IMG/VR virus record: IMGVR_UViG_3300021356_000031 | Coordinates: 1-50,429 of that record | DNA: 50,429 nt | DNA from: a virus | Reading direction: 5' to 3' (one strand) | Shown: positions 8,181-17,860 of the stretch, piece by piece | Layout of the letters: the number at the start of each line of letters is the position of its first letter | Position numbering within the stretch: position 1 is the first letter of the stretch | Made by a program: the position numbers and the translations under genes | The notes under the pieces: model-generated | Seen by the model: only the letters and a program-made list of their open reading frames with translations | Told to the model about the DNA's origin: nothing | The model's database searches: none

Positions 8181-9902
8181 ATGGCTATTGAAGAGTTTGG
8201 AGAATCATTACTTTCAGCCCAACGTGAGCGGTTTGCTGAGCAAGATAGGCAGGCACGTAAAGCACAAAAGAAAGCTAAACAAGCGCAGTATATGCAACTG
8301 GGCGGTGCCTTGATCGGCTCTCTAGCTCAAACAGGTGCCCAAAAGAAAGCAGCATCTTTTATGCGTAGTGAACCTATTATGGCTGCTAGGGCTAAATATA
8401 ATGCTGGCGTAGCGCAAAGTATTTCTCATTTAGAAAATAATAAACTAGCTCAAGCGCATCAACAAGGTGTTGTAGGTTATTTACGAGATAAATATATTCC
8501 GTTAATACAAGATCAAGTTAATAGAAATATTGATGAAAAAGATTATACTAAAGATGGGTATGACAAATACATCTATGACAAAGCTACTGAATTAGCTCAA
8601 GCTAACGAATCTAAGTTTAACGAAGCTACTGTTGCTGCTATGCGCGTAGGTAAGGACTCCACAGCCTTTGATAACTTTATTAAGTTGAATGACGGCATTG
8701 CTGATACTCCTATAGGTGCGGTAGCTCAAGGCATTACTGGACTCTTTAGAGGTAAATCTCAGCAAGCCTTACGAGCAGATGCAGCTAACAATATTATTAG
8801 TAGTAGATACATTCAAGATGTTGATGCTTTGAAAGCGGCGCAGTCTGCACTAGCCCAAGGCTTCCCGGCGTTAGAGGCCGCGCAGATTGGTCAAAGTGTA
8901 GAAAACTATAAAATGTCTGATGATGATTATAATGAAATTAGTCGAAAAGACGATACTATTACAAAACATATAGCAGGCAAACAATATACTATTACAGGTA
9001 CTCGTGTAATTAAAGAAAATTCATGGGGTCAAAAAAGAGAAACTTTTCAGCCTGATGCAGAGTTTGCTGATCTAGCAAAAAGTTTAACGCCTCCACCAAC
9101 AGTTACAAACGAGACTATAACGGCTATGGGCATAGAATATAATGTTACAACAAAACAACCTATGGATGTTTATGGTAATCCTACTGGTCAGCCTATAATT
9201 ACAAGGCAAGCAATAGGGCCTAGTTTGCGGGGGGCCGCAGCTATAGATGCTAGAGAAGTAAATGAAGTAGGCTCTCAAGTAAGAATGAGATTGCAAACTT
9301 TTAAAACTGGTGTATCAGATAATCCTTTTGAAGACTTTAGTGAGCCTTATGGCGAGTACGTTCTTGCAGATACAGATTTTACTGATAAAGATACTCAGCC
9401 TAAAGATTTATTTGATGCAAGATCCGCTGAAATGATAACTCAAGGATCAAAAATTACAACAGCTACTAATTCAAATAAGTACGCAAATAACTCTAAAAAT
9501 TTAGGAGTTACAATAAGTCAGCATGTATTTTTAAATGATATGGCAAGAATGAGTGATCAAGCCATTGGTGAAGATAACTATGATTTTTCAAAAACTCTTA
9601 TGGTTGCTGGAGCAGATCATTCACCTTTAGAAATTTTAGAAGCCATAGGTAGTATTAAAAAATCTAGACACGCAACAGTAGATTCTCAATATGTAAATAG
9701 CCTGTTAAGTCGAAATTTTTTAGGTGATCAACTAAATGCTTTACAGAGCGATCCAGAAACTTTAGGTAAATACATTAAAGCTTTTAATGCTTATCAAGAT
9801 GATCCAGCATATAATCATTTATTTAGAAAAGAAATACCTTTTGCTGGAGAACGCGCTTCAGTTTATGATTTAATGTTATTAACACAAAGAGCTAGTCAAT
9901 GA
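8181..9902 (+). CDS. Putative internal virion / ejection protein (573 aa)
   Basis: Starts directly after the preceding stop. An N-terminal charged helix (about 10-40, rich in Gln, Arg and Lys) leads into a largely helical protein with few hydrophobic segments. No catalytic motif is apparent. It ends four bases inside the 1775-aa gene (ATGA overlap), which implies coupled translation. By analogy with the gp14-gp15-gp16 order in T7-like phages it may be the middle ejection protein, but this rests on position and size. Confidence 0.5.
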   Translation: MAIEEFGESLLSAQRERFAEQDRQARKAQKKAKQAQYMQLGGALIGSLAQTGAQKKAASFMRSEPIMAARAKYNAGVAQSISHLENNKLAQAHQQGVVGYLRDKYIPLIQDQVNRNIDEKDYTKDGYDKYIYDKATELAQANESKFNEATVAAMRVGKDSTAFDNFIKLNDGIADTPIGAVAQGITGLFRGKSQQALRADAANNIISSRYIQDVDALKAAQSALAQGFPALEAAQIGQSVENYKMSDDDYNEISRKDDTITKHIAGKQYTITGTRVIKENSWGQKRETFQPDAEFADLAKSLTPPPTVTNETITAMGIEYNVTTKQPMDVYGNPTGQPIITRQAIGPSLRGAAAIDAREVNEVGSQVRMRLQTFKTGVSDNPFEDFSEPYGEYVLADTDFTDKDTQPKDLFDARSAEMITQGSKITTATNSNKYANNSKNLGVTISQHVFLNDMARMSDQAIGEDNYDFSKTLMVAGADHSPLEILEAIGSIKKSRHATVDSQYVNSLLSRNFLGDQLNALQSDPETLGKYIKAFNAYQDDPAYNHLFRKEIPFAGERASVYDLMLLTQRASQ

Positions 9903-12900
9903 CAGAAATTTTAAAACCAAAGTTAAATTTTAATGATGAAAATGCTATAGCAGAGGCGCTAAAGCAGACTCCATTACAAAAAGTTCCTGAAGCTGCACAG
10001 GACTCTACGTTCTCTGTGTCTGACTTTAAGGCCAGACGAGCAGATGACTTAGAGGCTGTATTTGAATACAAGTTTGGTGAAAGTGATTATTATAAAGCAT
10101 TAAGAGATAATGTTCAAGACTTTGCGCCTGATGAAATTATAGACAGGTTAAGACAGGACTCCATGACTTTTTCTGGCTTTGGCACTGCTGCTATGCTTGA
10201 AAAGGCTCCACAAGAAGTTAAAGACGCTTATGGTAGAATACTACAAGATTGGGACAAAACAGATCCAGAAGGCTTTGAAAATTTAACTGCTCTATTTAGC
10301 AATACAAAACATCTAGTACAAGACCCTGTGACTGCTGCTACTTTGATGATAGGAGGCCCCGCACTTCCAATGGCTGCTCAGGCCGCAGTTAAAAAAGAAC
10401 TAGGTAAAAAAGCTTTGCAGTTTATGGCTAGTAATACTAGGAATGCAAACATGACTAAAGCGGCAGCGGCGGGTGCAGGCTGGGCAGGCTTAGGAAACTC
10501 TTCAGAGCAAGCTGTTAACATGGCAGCGGATATACAAAAAGATTTTGATGGTATTCAACTTTCAACCGCATTAGGAACTGGAGCAGTTATCGGTGCACCT
10601 TTAGGTAGATATTCTGAAGATATAGGGGCTGCTCTTGGTAGGGGTGCTGCGCGTCTTAATGAAAGATTTTTTCGTAGCAAGATAGGTGATGACAATATAA
10701 AAACTTCTGTAGATGAAACCGTTGTAGAGCGTCAAATGGTGCAAGAAACTGGTGCGCCACTTCAAAGGGATGAGCTTACACTAGAAGAGGCGCAAGAGGG
10801 CGGGTTAGAATTTATAAATGAAGTAGAAGAAGTTTTAGAGGGTATAGCACCTAGCCCTGAAAAAGCACAAAGTCAAGCAAAGTTTAATGCTAAAAGAGCT
10901 AGAGAGGCTATTAATAAAGCGAACAAAGAGGCGCAAGAAGATCGTTTGTACGGTGGCTTTGTGTCTGACTCTGAGCTAGATGAAATAGCAGAGCAATATG
11001 ACATAGATCGTGAAAACTTAGAAGAAATTATATTTGACTATGAAGCTAATAGAGATCTTCCAAATGTAGATGACTTTGATGATTATCTCATCGAAGAGGT
11101 AGGCGAAGTATTTTATAATCTTAACAAAGCTAAAAAGAGAAAAGAATTTGCTATTGCGTCTTTTAGTAACTACATGGCTAATCGAAAGAAAGGCTCAGAT
11201 CCTGTCCCTGAAAATTTAGAAAGGGCTGTCAATGCTTTAACTATTATGGCACAAGAGGCTGGGCGTGTAGACCCTCCTCAAGCTATTGTATCTAAAGCTC
11301 AAGCGTTTACTGCTAAGATAGGCGGTAGTGAAAAGACTGAAGCAGAAGTAGCAGATGTGCTTATGCAAGCAGAGCAGGGATTAATTTCTCCAGATAATGC
11401 ACGGGCAGCTTTATTAAAAACAACTCAAAAATTTCATGGCAAGTATGTTTTTGGTAGACCTACTAAGGTTTTGACAAAATTTAGTGAGTCACCAACAGCT
11501 GTGCGTCTAGCAGAAATGATGCGTTATGATGCTAATCAAACTTTCACCAGTGAAACTAAACAAGTTGGAATGGACTTCAATGAAACTTGGAAGGATTATG
11601 CAGGCTCCTTGTACTCTCCTTTAATACAAGCTATGCACGGCTTGCGTGATATTTCGCATGGTGGATTAAAAGATGCTATTAATTTAGATCTAAGCAGGGC
11701 TTTACGTGGTCAAAAATCTCAATCAGAAGAAGTTAATAAGGCGGCAAGTCTTATTAGAAAAAATGTTTTAAACACAGTAGTAGACCGTAATAGAGAGTTA
11801 GGTTTTGAAACAGACCTTATAGATGAAGACTACTTCCCTCGTTTGTGGAACCGCTCAGCTATTTTAAAAGATTTTTATGGCACATCAAATGTTTTTACAG
11901 ATGAAAAAAGAAATAAACTTGCAGGTAAGGGGCCGAACAAATTTGCTAAACTTCTTGTAGCAGACGGAGAGGCTGAAAATATTCAAGAAGCAAATGCAAT
12001 TATAGCAGGTATGCTTAAAAAGAAAACAGATGCAGAAGGCCCCGCCGGTGCAGAGTTTGTTTCTGGTAACTCCTTTTTTACTGCTAGAAAATTTACGAAT
12101 ATAAAAAACGATAATAAATACGAAGAATTTTTAGATAATAATGTAGAAAATGTAATGTTTCAATACATTACTCAGAGCGCAAATAAATATACTAAAAGAA
12201 AAGTATTTGGCGTGGACACTCTAGAGCGCAGTGATTTACCTTTTGATCAAAGAAAAGATTTTAATACAGTTTATATAGATAGGATTAAGGCTGAAGTCGA
12301 AGCAGCAGGTAACACTTTTACTGGGCAAGACTACAAAGATATTCAGAATTTATATAAAAGTATGACAGGAGAAGGTATAGAAGACTATGGACAAGGCGGT
12401 CAGGTTGCGCGTGATACTTATGCAACATTAGTACGCATGTCTACTTTGCCTCTAGCTACGATTTCAAGTCTTACTGAGATTTTACTAAATATTCAAAAAG
12501 CAGGAACTAAAGAGTCTGTTAAAGGATTTGGTAATGCTCTTGCTCAGGGAACAGAACTAATTACTAATGGCATTCGTAGGCGACTAGGGCAACAAGGATT
12601 GTCTGATCCTGAAATATTTGATGAAATGCGCGAATCATTTTTAATGTTAGAAAATGCTAACATTAGCGCAGCAGATAGGCTGGGTGATTCTTCTATTGCT
12701 GGGCATGGTTTTAAACAAGCTAACAGAAAATTTTTCCAAGTTACTTTACTTGACGGTTGGACAAAAACTGTGCAGCTTTCTGCGTATAATACAGGTAAAT
12801 CTTTAATACACAAAAATTTAAAAGCTATAGCAGATAATGGGACTTTGCCAGACTCTAAAAGAATTGGCAATATGCGGGATCAGCTTGCTGCATTAAATGT

Positions 12901-15226
12901 AGATGTAGATGAGGGCCTTGCGTATCTTAAAAGAAATGATGGGCAAATAAATACAAAAGATCCATTTTATAAGTCTGTTAAGCGTGGTGCTGGCCGATAT
13001 GTAAATGAAGTAGTTTTAGATACGGGGCCTAGAGCAGCTATAAAACCTATTTGGATGTCCGATCCAAAGAAGGCTATTTTTGCTGAGCTTCTTGGATATC
13101 CTACAGCTTTTTCAAATAAAGTTTTAAAAGAGTTTGTTAGAGGTTTTTCAAAGCCTATAGATAATCCTGAAGCTTTTGCAAATGCCTTGGCAGCTTCTTT
13201 GTCTATGACAGCTGCCGCTATTGGTTTAAACTATGTTCGTAATCCTGATTCTTTTAATGATAAAAGTGGAGCAGAGATAGCGGCTGAAGGCGTATCTAGA
13301 TGGGGTGGGGCTGGTATACTATTAGATATGGTGCAAAGAACTCAAAAAACTTATGACATCACAGGTAATCCTGCTACAGCCGCGTTAGGTCTGGCTGGGC
13401 CTGTCGGTAGTGATATAGGTAGAGTAGCAAGTTACGGTAAACTAGGGCCTATCATTGGGGGCAGAATGCCGGGATATGGTCTTCTTGGTTCGCTTCCTAA
13501 TGAAACAAAAGAACAATACGATAAATTTTTTAGCGACTTAGAAAAGAAAGAAAAAAGACTGCCTTATAGGAAAGGAGGTGAAGTTGAAATAGAAAGGGCT
13601 GCTGAAGAGCCTGATGAGCGCATAGATAAAGTAACAGGCAGACCTTACGATTCTCAAGCTGGTGAAGCTTTTATTGATGAAGAGGATCGCTCTGAGCGCA
13701 AGCAGTTTGTTATTGGAGGACTTTCAAGAGCAATATCTAGAGAGCTTTCACCTTTTGTTAGTGAACTAGCTAAAACTATTTTGGGAGAAACCAAAAAAAA
13801 TAATGTAAAGGTAAGTCAAGAGGGCGCTGTAAAGGTTGCAAAGAATATTGAAGAAGCTTACTCCAGCACTGATCCAGATATGCCTGCTGATTTAGATGAT
13901 CCAGATTTTCGTGAGTTTGTATTTACAGATACAAAACAGCTGTTAAATGAAAAACACGATATGTCTATGGCTGATTTTAGAGCAGAAATGCCAGAATTTA
14001 TAGATAAAGATAATACGTTAATTATGGGGCGTGAATTTAGTAAGGCGCGTGGTTATGACGATGAGCAGATCAGAGACTTTGAAAGAGCTATGGAGCTTTC
14101 AGAAATGTTTGCTATGGAAGGCAACGATGTGATGGATGTTAGCGCCCACATAGCACAAGAGCTAGATACTATTGGTGCTAGAGCTTTAGGCACAGATTGG
14201 ATAAGTAAGTTTGATAATATTTACAAAACTTCTGCTGCCAGATATGATAACAGAGTTGTAACTTCTAAAGAAGTGCAGGCACTAATAGATGAGTTTACGC
14301 CAGAAGAAAGAAAGCTGGCTAAAAAAATATTTAGTAAAATGCCTCGCCAAGCTTTGCAATTAGATCAGCAAGGTAAACGTGTAGCTATCGACTATTCAGT
14401 TTCAGATGAGCAACGATTAGATAACTTAGATAAGTTTTTAGCTAACTCTCAAGAAAAGAATATGGTCTATCGCTCAACAGCCAGTGGTTTCTTTAATGAG
14501 TTTGATGAGGCTGTAAACATGCCGCAGGAAACAGGGCTGCATGTGGGCACTAAGGCTCAAGCGGAGCGTATGGCGTTGTTCCGCAGGGAAGATGAAGATG
14601 TGTATGATGAAGATAGTGGAATATCATCTAAAAAACTATCTAAGCGTCTTGCAGAGCCTGTGCGCGAAGGGGAGACTCCACCGCCTTTAGCAATGACTAG
14701 AGGGTTTATACGGGTGGAAAGTCCACTATTAATAGAAGATATGAGCTTTGGAACTTACTCTAATGCGACATCTCTATTTGATTCTCCCAGTACGATGGCT
14801 GCAATAACAGAGGCTGTGCTAACACAAGCTCCCAAGCTAAATGCTACTAAGTTCAGTAATGCAAAACAGAACCTGTATGAAAAAGTATTAGACTTTGAAG
14901 CTTGGCAAGAGGCTGTAACAGATGGCACCCTTAATAAAAAGAAAATGTCAGAAAAAGATTTACTTGTGGAGCGTATGAAGATAGCGGATTTAAATATTAC
15001 ATTTAGAAAAATGCTAGAAGATCAGGGTTTTGACTCTATTAAATATTTAAACTTAGCAGATACTCCTGCTGAAGAAGAAACTGTAAATGCTTTTTCTTAC
15101 ATACTGTTTAAGCCTGAGCAATACAAAACTCAAAATGCTGTAGAGTTTGATCCCAAAGATCCACGGCATAACTTTGAGCATGGGGGTAAAGTACTAACTG
15201 TTTTAAAGAGAAGGAAAGCAGCATGA
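9899..15226 (+). CDS. Giant internal virion protein with C-terminal ADP-ribosyltransferase-like segment (1775 aa)
   Basis: The size and place in the late block fit a T7 gp16-type ejection protein or a polyvalent virion protein. Residues about 140-260 are Gly/Ala-rich and hydrophobic (TAATLMIGGPALPMAAQA, LGTGAVIGAPLG). A charged helical body follows. Residues about 1520-1745 have the block order of ART-type domains found in phage polyvalent proteins: VYRSTASGFFNEF, then GLHVGTKAQAERMA, then IRVESPLLIEDM, then LEDQGFDSIKYLN, then SYILFKPEQYK. Whether the catalytic residues are intact is not clear by eye. I see no lysozyme-type motif. If active, the domain could modify a host protein after ejection. 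Confidence 0.6.
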   Translation: MTEILKPKLNFNDENAIAEALKQTPLQKVPEAAQDSTFSVSDFKARRADDLEAVFEYKFGESDYYKALRDNVQDFAPDEIIDRLRQDSMTFSGFGTAAMLEKAPQEVKDAYGRILQDWDKTDPEGFENLTALFSNTKHLVQDPVTAATLMIGGPALPMAAQAAVKKELGKKALQFMASNTRNANMTKAAAAGAGWAGLGNSSEQAVNMAADIQKDFDGIQLSTALGTGAVIGAPLGRYSEDIGAALGRGAARLNERFFRSKIGDDNIKTSVDETVVERQMVQETGAPLQRDELTLEEAQEGGLEFINEVEEVLEGIAPSPEKAQSQAKFNAKRAREAINKANKEAQEDRLYGGFVSDSELDEIAEQYDIDRENLEEIIFDYEANRDLPNVDDFDDYLIEEVGEVFYNLNKAKKRKEFAIASFSNYMANRKKGSDPVPENLERAVNALTIMAQEAGRVDPPQAIVSKAQAFTAKIGGSEKTEAEVADVLMQAEQGLISPDNARAALLKTTQKFHGKYVFGRPTKVLTKFSESPTAVRLAEMMRYDANQTFTSETKQVGMDFNETWKDYAGSLYSPLIQAMHGLRDISHGGLKDAINLDLSRALRGQKSQSEEVNKAASLIRKNVLNTVVDRNRELGFETDLIDEDYFPRLWNRSAILKDFYGTSNVFTDEKRNKLAGKGPNKFAKLLVADGEAENIQEANAIIAGMLKKKTDAEGPAGAEFVSGNSFFTARKFTNIKNDNKYEEFLDNNVENVMFQYITQSANKYTKRKVFGVDTLERSDLPFDQRKDFNTVYIDRIKAEVEAAGNTFTGQDYKDIQNLYKSMTGEGIEDYGQGGQVARDTYATLVRMSTLPLATISSLTEILLNIQKAGTKESVKGFGNALAQGTELITNGIRRRLGQQGLSDPEIFDEMRESFLMLENANISAADRLGDSSIAGHGFKQANRKFFQVTLLDGWTKTVQLSAYNTGKSLIHKNLKAIADNGTLPDSKRIGNMRDQLAALNVDVDEGLAYLKRNDGQINTKDPFYKSVKRGAGRYVNEVVLDTGPRAAIKPIWMSDPKKAIFAELLGYPTAFSNKVLKEFVRGFSKPIDNPEAFANALAASLSMTAAAIGLNYVRNPDSFNDKSGAEIAAEGVSRWGGAGILLDMVQRTQKTYDITGNPATAALGLAGPVGSDIGRVASYGKLGPIIGGRMPGYGLLGSLPNETKEQYDKFFSDLEKKEKRLPYRKGGEVEIERAAEEPDERIDKVTGRPYDSQAGEAFIDEEDRSERKQFVIGGLSRAISRELSPFVSELAKTILGETKKNNVKVSQEGAVKVAKNIEEAYSSTDPDMPADLDDPDFREFVFTDTKQLLNEKHDMSMADFRAEMPEFIDKDNTLIMGREFSKARGYDDEQIRDFERAMELSEMFAMEGNDVMDVSAHIAQELDTIGARALGTDWISKFDNIYKTSAARYDNRVVTSKEVQALIDEFTPEERKLAKKIFSKMPRQALQLDQQGKRVAIDYSVSDEQRLDNLDKFLANSQEKNMVYRSTASGFFNEFDEAVNMPQETGLHVGTKAQAERMALFRREDEDVYDEDSGISSKKLSKRLAEPVREGETPPPLAMTRGFIRVESPLLIEDMSFGTYSNATSLFDSPSTMAAITEAVLTQAPKLNATKFSNAKQNLYEKVLDFEAWQEAVTDGTLNKKKMSEKDLLVERMKIADLNITFRKMLEDQGFDSIKYLNLADTPAEEETVNAFSYILFKPEQYKTQNAVEFDPKDPRHNFEHGGKVLTVLKRRKAA

Positions 15227-16089
15227 AGTATGAAATTAAAAGAGGCGATACGTTAAGTCAAATAGCTCGTAAATTTAATATGAACTATAAAGAACTTGCA
15301 CGTTTAAATAAAATAGCTGATCCTGATAAAATTAGAGCGGGTCAAGTTATTAGTGTGCCGACTCAAGATATGAAAGCTCAAGTTGAAGCTGCTCAGCAAC
15401 CTGTACGCAAAGAGCCTATTAAACAACAAGCTCCTGTACGCGAAAAACCTGCTAGGCAGCCAGCCCCTCTGCGTCAAGAGCCTACTAAACAAGAGGCTCC
15501 TAAAAAGGAGTCTTTGATGAGTATGCCCAGCCGCCTTGCAAATCCTGTGCGTAATGAAGATCCTTTAATATCTACTAATGTGCGACAGTTTGTGTATGAC
15601 TTATTTGGAGGTTCAGAAACTTTAACAGAAAAAGATTTAAAACAAGAAGAAAAAGAAGCTTTAAAAAAGGCAGCCTTACGCGCACAAAGTCAAGGTAAAA
15701 AAGCTATTGAATACGCTGATTATGGTACTCAAGCTAAAGGGCAAAGCCAGTATGCAGATGTAGGCGGGGGTGGGGGAGCTTTAGATTTTATTACTAAAGT
15801 ATTTGATCCTCAGTATTCTATGAAGACTACCATAGGTCAAGCTCGTATAGAACAAGACGATGATGGGAATACTATTATTGTAGATCGTTATAACTTTAAT
15901 GACTCTGACGATAAGTTTAGTTTTACAGGTTTAATGGCTGGCATTAAAAAAGCAGGCTTTAGCCCATACGCGCAGCTAAGAAACATAGCTAGAGAGTTAG
16001 GAAGCGGAGAAGGTGAAGGGAGCGAAGTAAGAATTAATTTAGGTAAGCTTGCTTCTGCGGATGTTAAAAAAGTAGAAGGTCTTATTTAG
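15223..16089 (+). CDS. LysM-domain virion-associated protein (288 aa)
   Basis: Residues 2-48 are a clear LysM peptidoglycan-binding domain (YEIKRGDTLSQIARKFNM, then LNKIADPDKIRAGQVISVP). A Pro/Arg/Gln-rich linker with repeated REPxRQPAP-like units follows. The rest has no recognised domain and contains a Gly-rich stretch (VGGGGGAL) and an acidic segment. It overlaps the 1775-aa gene by 4 bases and is followed by the M15 peptidase, so it probably anchors to the cell wall during entry or lysis. It has no catalytic domain of its own. Confidence 0.75.
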   Translation: MKYEIKRGDTLSQIARKFNMNYKELARLNKIADPDKIRAGQVISVPTQDMKAQVEAAQQPVRKEPIKQQAPVREKPARQPAPLRQEPTKQEAPKKESLMSMPSRLANPVRNEDPLISTNVRQFVYDLFGGSETLTEKDLKQEEKEALKKAALRAQSQGKKAIEYADYGTQAKGQSQYADVGGGGGALDFITKVFDPQYSMKTTIGQARIEQDDDGNTIIVDRYNFNDSDDKFSFTGLMAGIKKAGFSPYAQLRNIARELGSGEGEGSEVRINLGKLASADVKKVEGLI

Positions 16090-16457
16090 TGTATAAGCAC
16101 TTTACAGAAGAAGAACTGGAGTGTAAGCACTGCCAAGCCAAGGGTATAGACCCCATGTTCATGAAGAAGGTAGATGCCTTACGTGAAAAGCTTGGCTTTA
16201 GCTTTCCTGTAACCTCTGCATACCGTTGTCCTGACCACCCCATAGAGGCCCGTAAAGCCTCTCCGGGGGCACATGCGTCAGGTAGGGCCATAGACATAGG
16301 GGTGTCCCATGAGAGGGCTTACAGGCTCGTACAGGGCGCTCTAGAGGCAGGTTTTACAGGTATTGGTATAAGTCAGAAAGGCCCCACAAGGTTCATACAC
16401 CTTGATGACTTAGAAGACTCTGAAGGCCGTCCAAGACCACACATCTGGAGTTATTAA
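16089..16457 (+). CDS. M15-family peptidoglycan peptidase (endolysin-type, 122 aa)
   Basis: A compact zinc D-Ala-D-Ala carboxypeptidase-like enzyme (M15_3 type). The key blocks are SAYRCPDHP (43-51), AHASGRAIDI (61-70) and RFIHLDD (101-107), giving likely zinc ligands His62, Asp69 and His104. The start is GTG, overlapping the previous stop by one base. Length is normal for the family. The next gene is a three-helix holin, so this is most likely the lysis enzyme cutting peptide cross-links. There is no signal peptide, so release depends on the holin. Confidence 0.88.
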   Translation: MYKHFTEEELECKHCQAKGIDPMFMKKVDALREKLGFSFPVTSAYRCPDHPIEARKASPGAHASGRAIDIGVSHERAYRLVQGALEAGFTGIGISQKGPTRFIHLDDLEDSEGRPRPHIWSY

Positions 16458-16458
16458 T

Positions 16459-16848
16459 ATGAGTTTAGTAGCAAGCTTAGTAGGCCCTGTATCTGGACTA
16501 CTGGATAAGTTTATTGAAGACAAGGATCAGAAGAATGCTTTGGCCCATGAGATTGCTACCATGTCTGAGAAACATGCACAGGAGTTAGCTAAGGGTCAGC
16601 TTGAGGTTAACAAAACTGAAGCAGCACACTCTAATATCTTTGTAAGCGGCTGGAGGCCCTTCATTGGCTGGACATGTGGGCTAGGTATGTTTGGTAACTT
16701 CATTACTATACCATTTGCAAACTTTGTACTGGCCCTTTTAAAAATATCTATTGTCATTCCTCTCGTACCGCTAGAAACAATGATGCCTGTTCTCATGGGT
16801 ATGTTGGGTTTAGGTGCTATGAGAAGCTACGAAAAGACCAGAAAATGA
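16459..16848 (+). CDS. Holin, three-TM type (129 aa)
   Basis: Matches the holin family I know from gene-transfer agents and marine phages. An N-terminal charged helix (about 15-50) precedes the signature SGWRPFIGWTCGLGM. Hydrophobic segments lie at about 58-80 and 85-118, and the end is GAMRSYEKTRK. It sits directly after the M15 peptidase and overlaps the next gene (ATGA). The expected role is to permeabilise the inner membrane and release the endolysin. Confidence 0.8.
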   Translation: MSLVASLVGPVSGLLDKFIEDKDQKNALAHEIATMSEKHAQELAKGQLEVNKTEAAHSNIFVSGWRPFIGWTCGLGMFGNFITIPFANFVLALLKISIVIPLVPLETMMPVLMGMLGLGAMRSYEKTRK

Positions 16849-17294
16849 TCGGTGAAATATCTGCAATTATAGCTGGTGTTAATGCTGCAACAGGCGCTAT
16901 CAAGCGTGTAGCTGAAACTACAAATGATATACAATCTATATCAGGATTTTTATCAACACTAGGCGGCGCTGAAGTAGAGCTTGCACGGGCGCAAAATGAA
17001 GGTAAACTATCTGAAGCAGACGCTGTAAAGGCTGCATTAGCTAAAAAACAAATACAAGAAACCATGCAAGAAATTAAAGATTTGTTTACTATTAGCGGTA
17101 ACGGTCAGCTATACAACGAAGCTATGGCTGCTATGGCTGAAGCAAGAAAGGCTAAACAGCAAGAGTTGGCTAGAGCAGTAGCGGCTAAGAAACAGTTTTG
17201 GAAAGATGTAAGAGAAATAGGCGCTGTTATAGGGGTAATATTAATATTATTGCCTTTAATTTTAGCAGTATTACTTTCATATGTAACTAGATAA
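16845..17294 (+). CDS. Coiled-coil protein with C-terminal membrane helix, lysis block (149 aa)
   Basis: A short N-terminal Ala/Gly/Ile-rich segment is followed by a long charged helix rich in Ala, Lys, Glu and Gln (about 35-120). One membrane helix follows (IGAVIGVILILLPLILAVLL, about 125-145). It is translationally coupled to the holin. The topology suggests a lysis accessory protein, perhaps inner-membrane spanin-like, but spanins normally have an N-terminal anchor, so the role is open. A lipoprotein gene lies nearby at 17860. Confidence 0.55.
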   Translation: MIGEISAIIAGVNAATGAIKRVAETTNDIQSISGFLSTLGGAEVELARAQNEGKLSEADAVKAALAKKQIQETMQEIKDLFTISGNGQLYNEAMAAMAEARKAKQQELARAVAAKKQFWKDVREIGAVIGVILILLPLILAVLLSYVTR

Positions 17295-17305
17295 CTGGAG
17301 GCACC

Positions 17306-17503
17306 ATGCCAGCAGCTAAGAAACCAGCGAAAAAAAAATCCAGAGTTAACGAGGCAGGTAATTATACTAAGCCTACAATGCGTAAGCGTTTATTTAACAA
17401 GATCAAGGCAGGTTCTAAAGGTGGAAAACCGGGGCAATGGTCAGCCCGTAAAGCTCAGATGCTTGCTAAACAATATAAAGAAGCAGGTGGCGGGTATAAG
17501 TAA
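17306..17503 (+). CDS. Small basic conserved phage protein (65 aa)
   Basis: A strong GGAGG site precedes the ATG. The N-terminus is Lys/Ala-rich (PAAKKPAKKKSRVNEAGNYT). It continues with TMRKRLFNKIKAG and the motif KPGQWSARKAQMLAKQYKEA, ending GGGYK. I recognise this as a widespread short phage and marine metagenome family of unknown function. High positive charge suggests nucleic-acid contact, possibly in the virion. It opens a run of five tiny basic genes overlapped end to end. Confidence 0.7.
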   Translation: MPAAKKPAKKKSRVNEAGNYTKPTMRKRLFNKIKAGSKGGKPGQWSARKAQMLAKQYKEAGGGYK

Positions 17504-17805
17504 TGGCTGATCCTAAGAAGGGTACAGGTAAAAAGCCTAAAGGTTCAGGTCGTAGATTATATACTGATGAGAATCCTAAAGATACTGTTCGTATTAAATA
17601 CGCCACTGTACAAGATGCTAGAGACACTGCACGCAAAGTTAAAAATATAAGTAAGCCCTATGCTCGTAAGATACAGATATTAACTGTAATGGAGCAAAGA
17701 GCTAAGGTTGCTGGTAAGTCTAAGCAGGCAGAGATTGCTAAAAAAGCAAAGGAGTCTCTTAGGAGGAAGCATGACAAAACAAGCACAACAAAAAAAAGAA
17801 AATAA
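17503..17805 (+). CDS. Small basic conserved phage protein (100 aa)
   Basis: Overlaps the previous stop by one base. Contains GKKPKGSGRRLYTDENPKDT and ISKPYARKIQILTVMEQRAK, a pattern recurring in phage proteins of unknown function, and ends in a Lys/Thr-rich tail. It is very basic. A 29-aa gene with its own ribosome site starts within its last 35 bases. Confidence 0.7.
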   Translation: MADPKKGTGKKPKGSGRRLYTDENPKDTVRIKYATVQDARDTARKVKNISKPYARKIQILTVMEQRAKVAGKSKQAEIAKKAKESLRRKHDKTSTTKKRK

Positions 17806-17860
17806 AAAAGAACTTGAAAAACGGGTCAGACAACAACAGGATAAAAGGCACAACCAATAA
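17771..17860 (+). CDS. 29-aa Lys/Gln-rich microprotein
   Basis: ATG at 17771 with AGGAGG at 17761-17766, stop TAA at 17858-17860. The product begins MTKQAQQKKENKKELEKRV and ends KRHNQ, a highly charged helix. The strong ribosome site and the one-base overlap with the next ATG support translation. Function unknown. Confidence 0.5.
   Translation: MTKQAQQKKENKKELEKRVRQQQDKRHNQ

Noticed and set aside
15304-15492. Minus-strand ORF opposite the LysM gene
   Set aside because: Opposite a clear LysM and Pro-rich linker; no ribosome site or motif.
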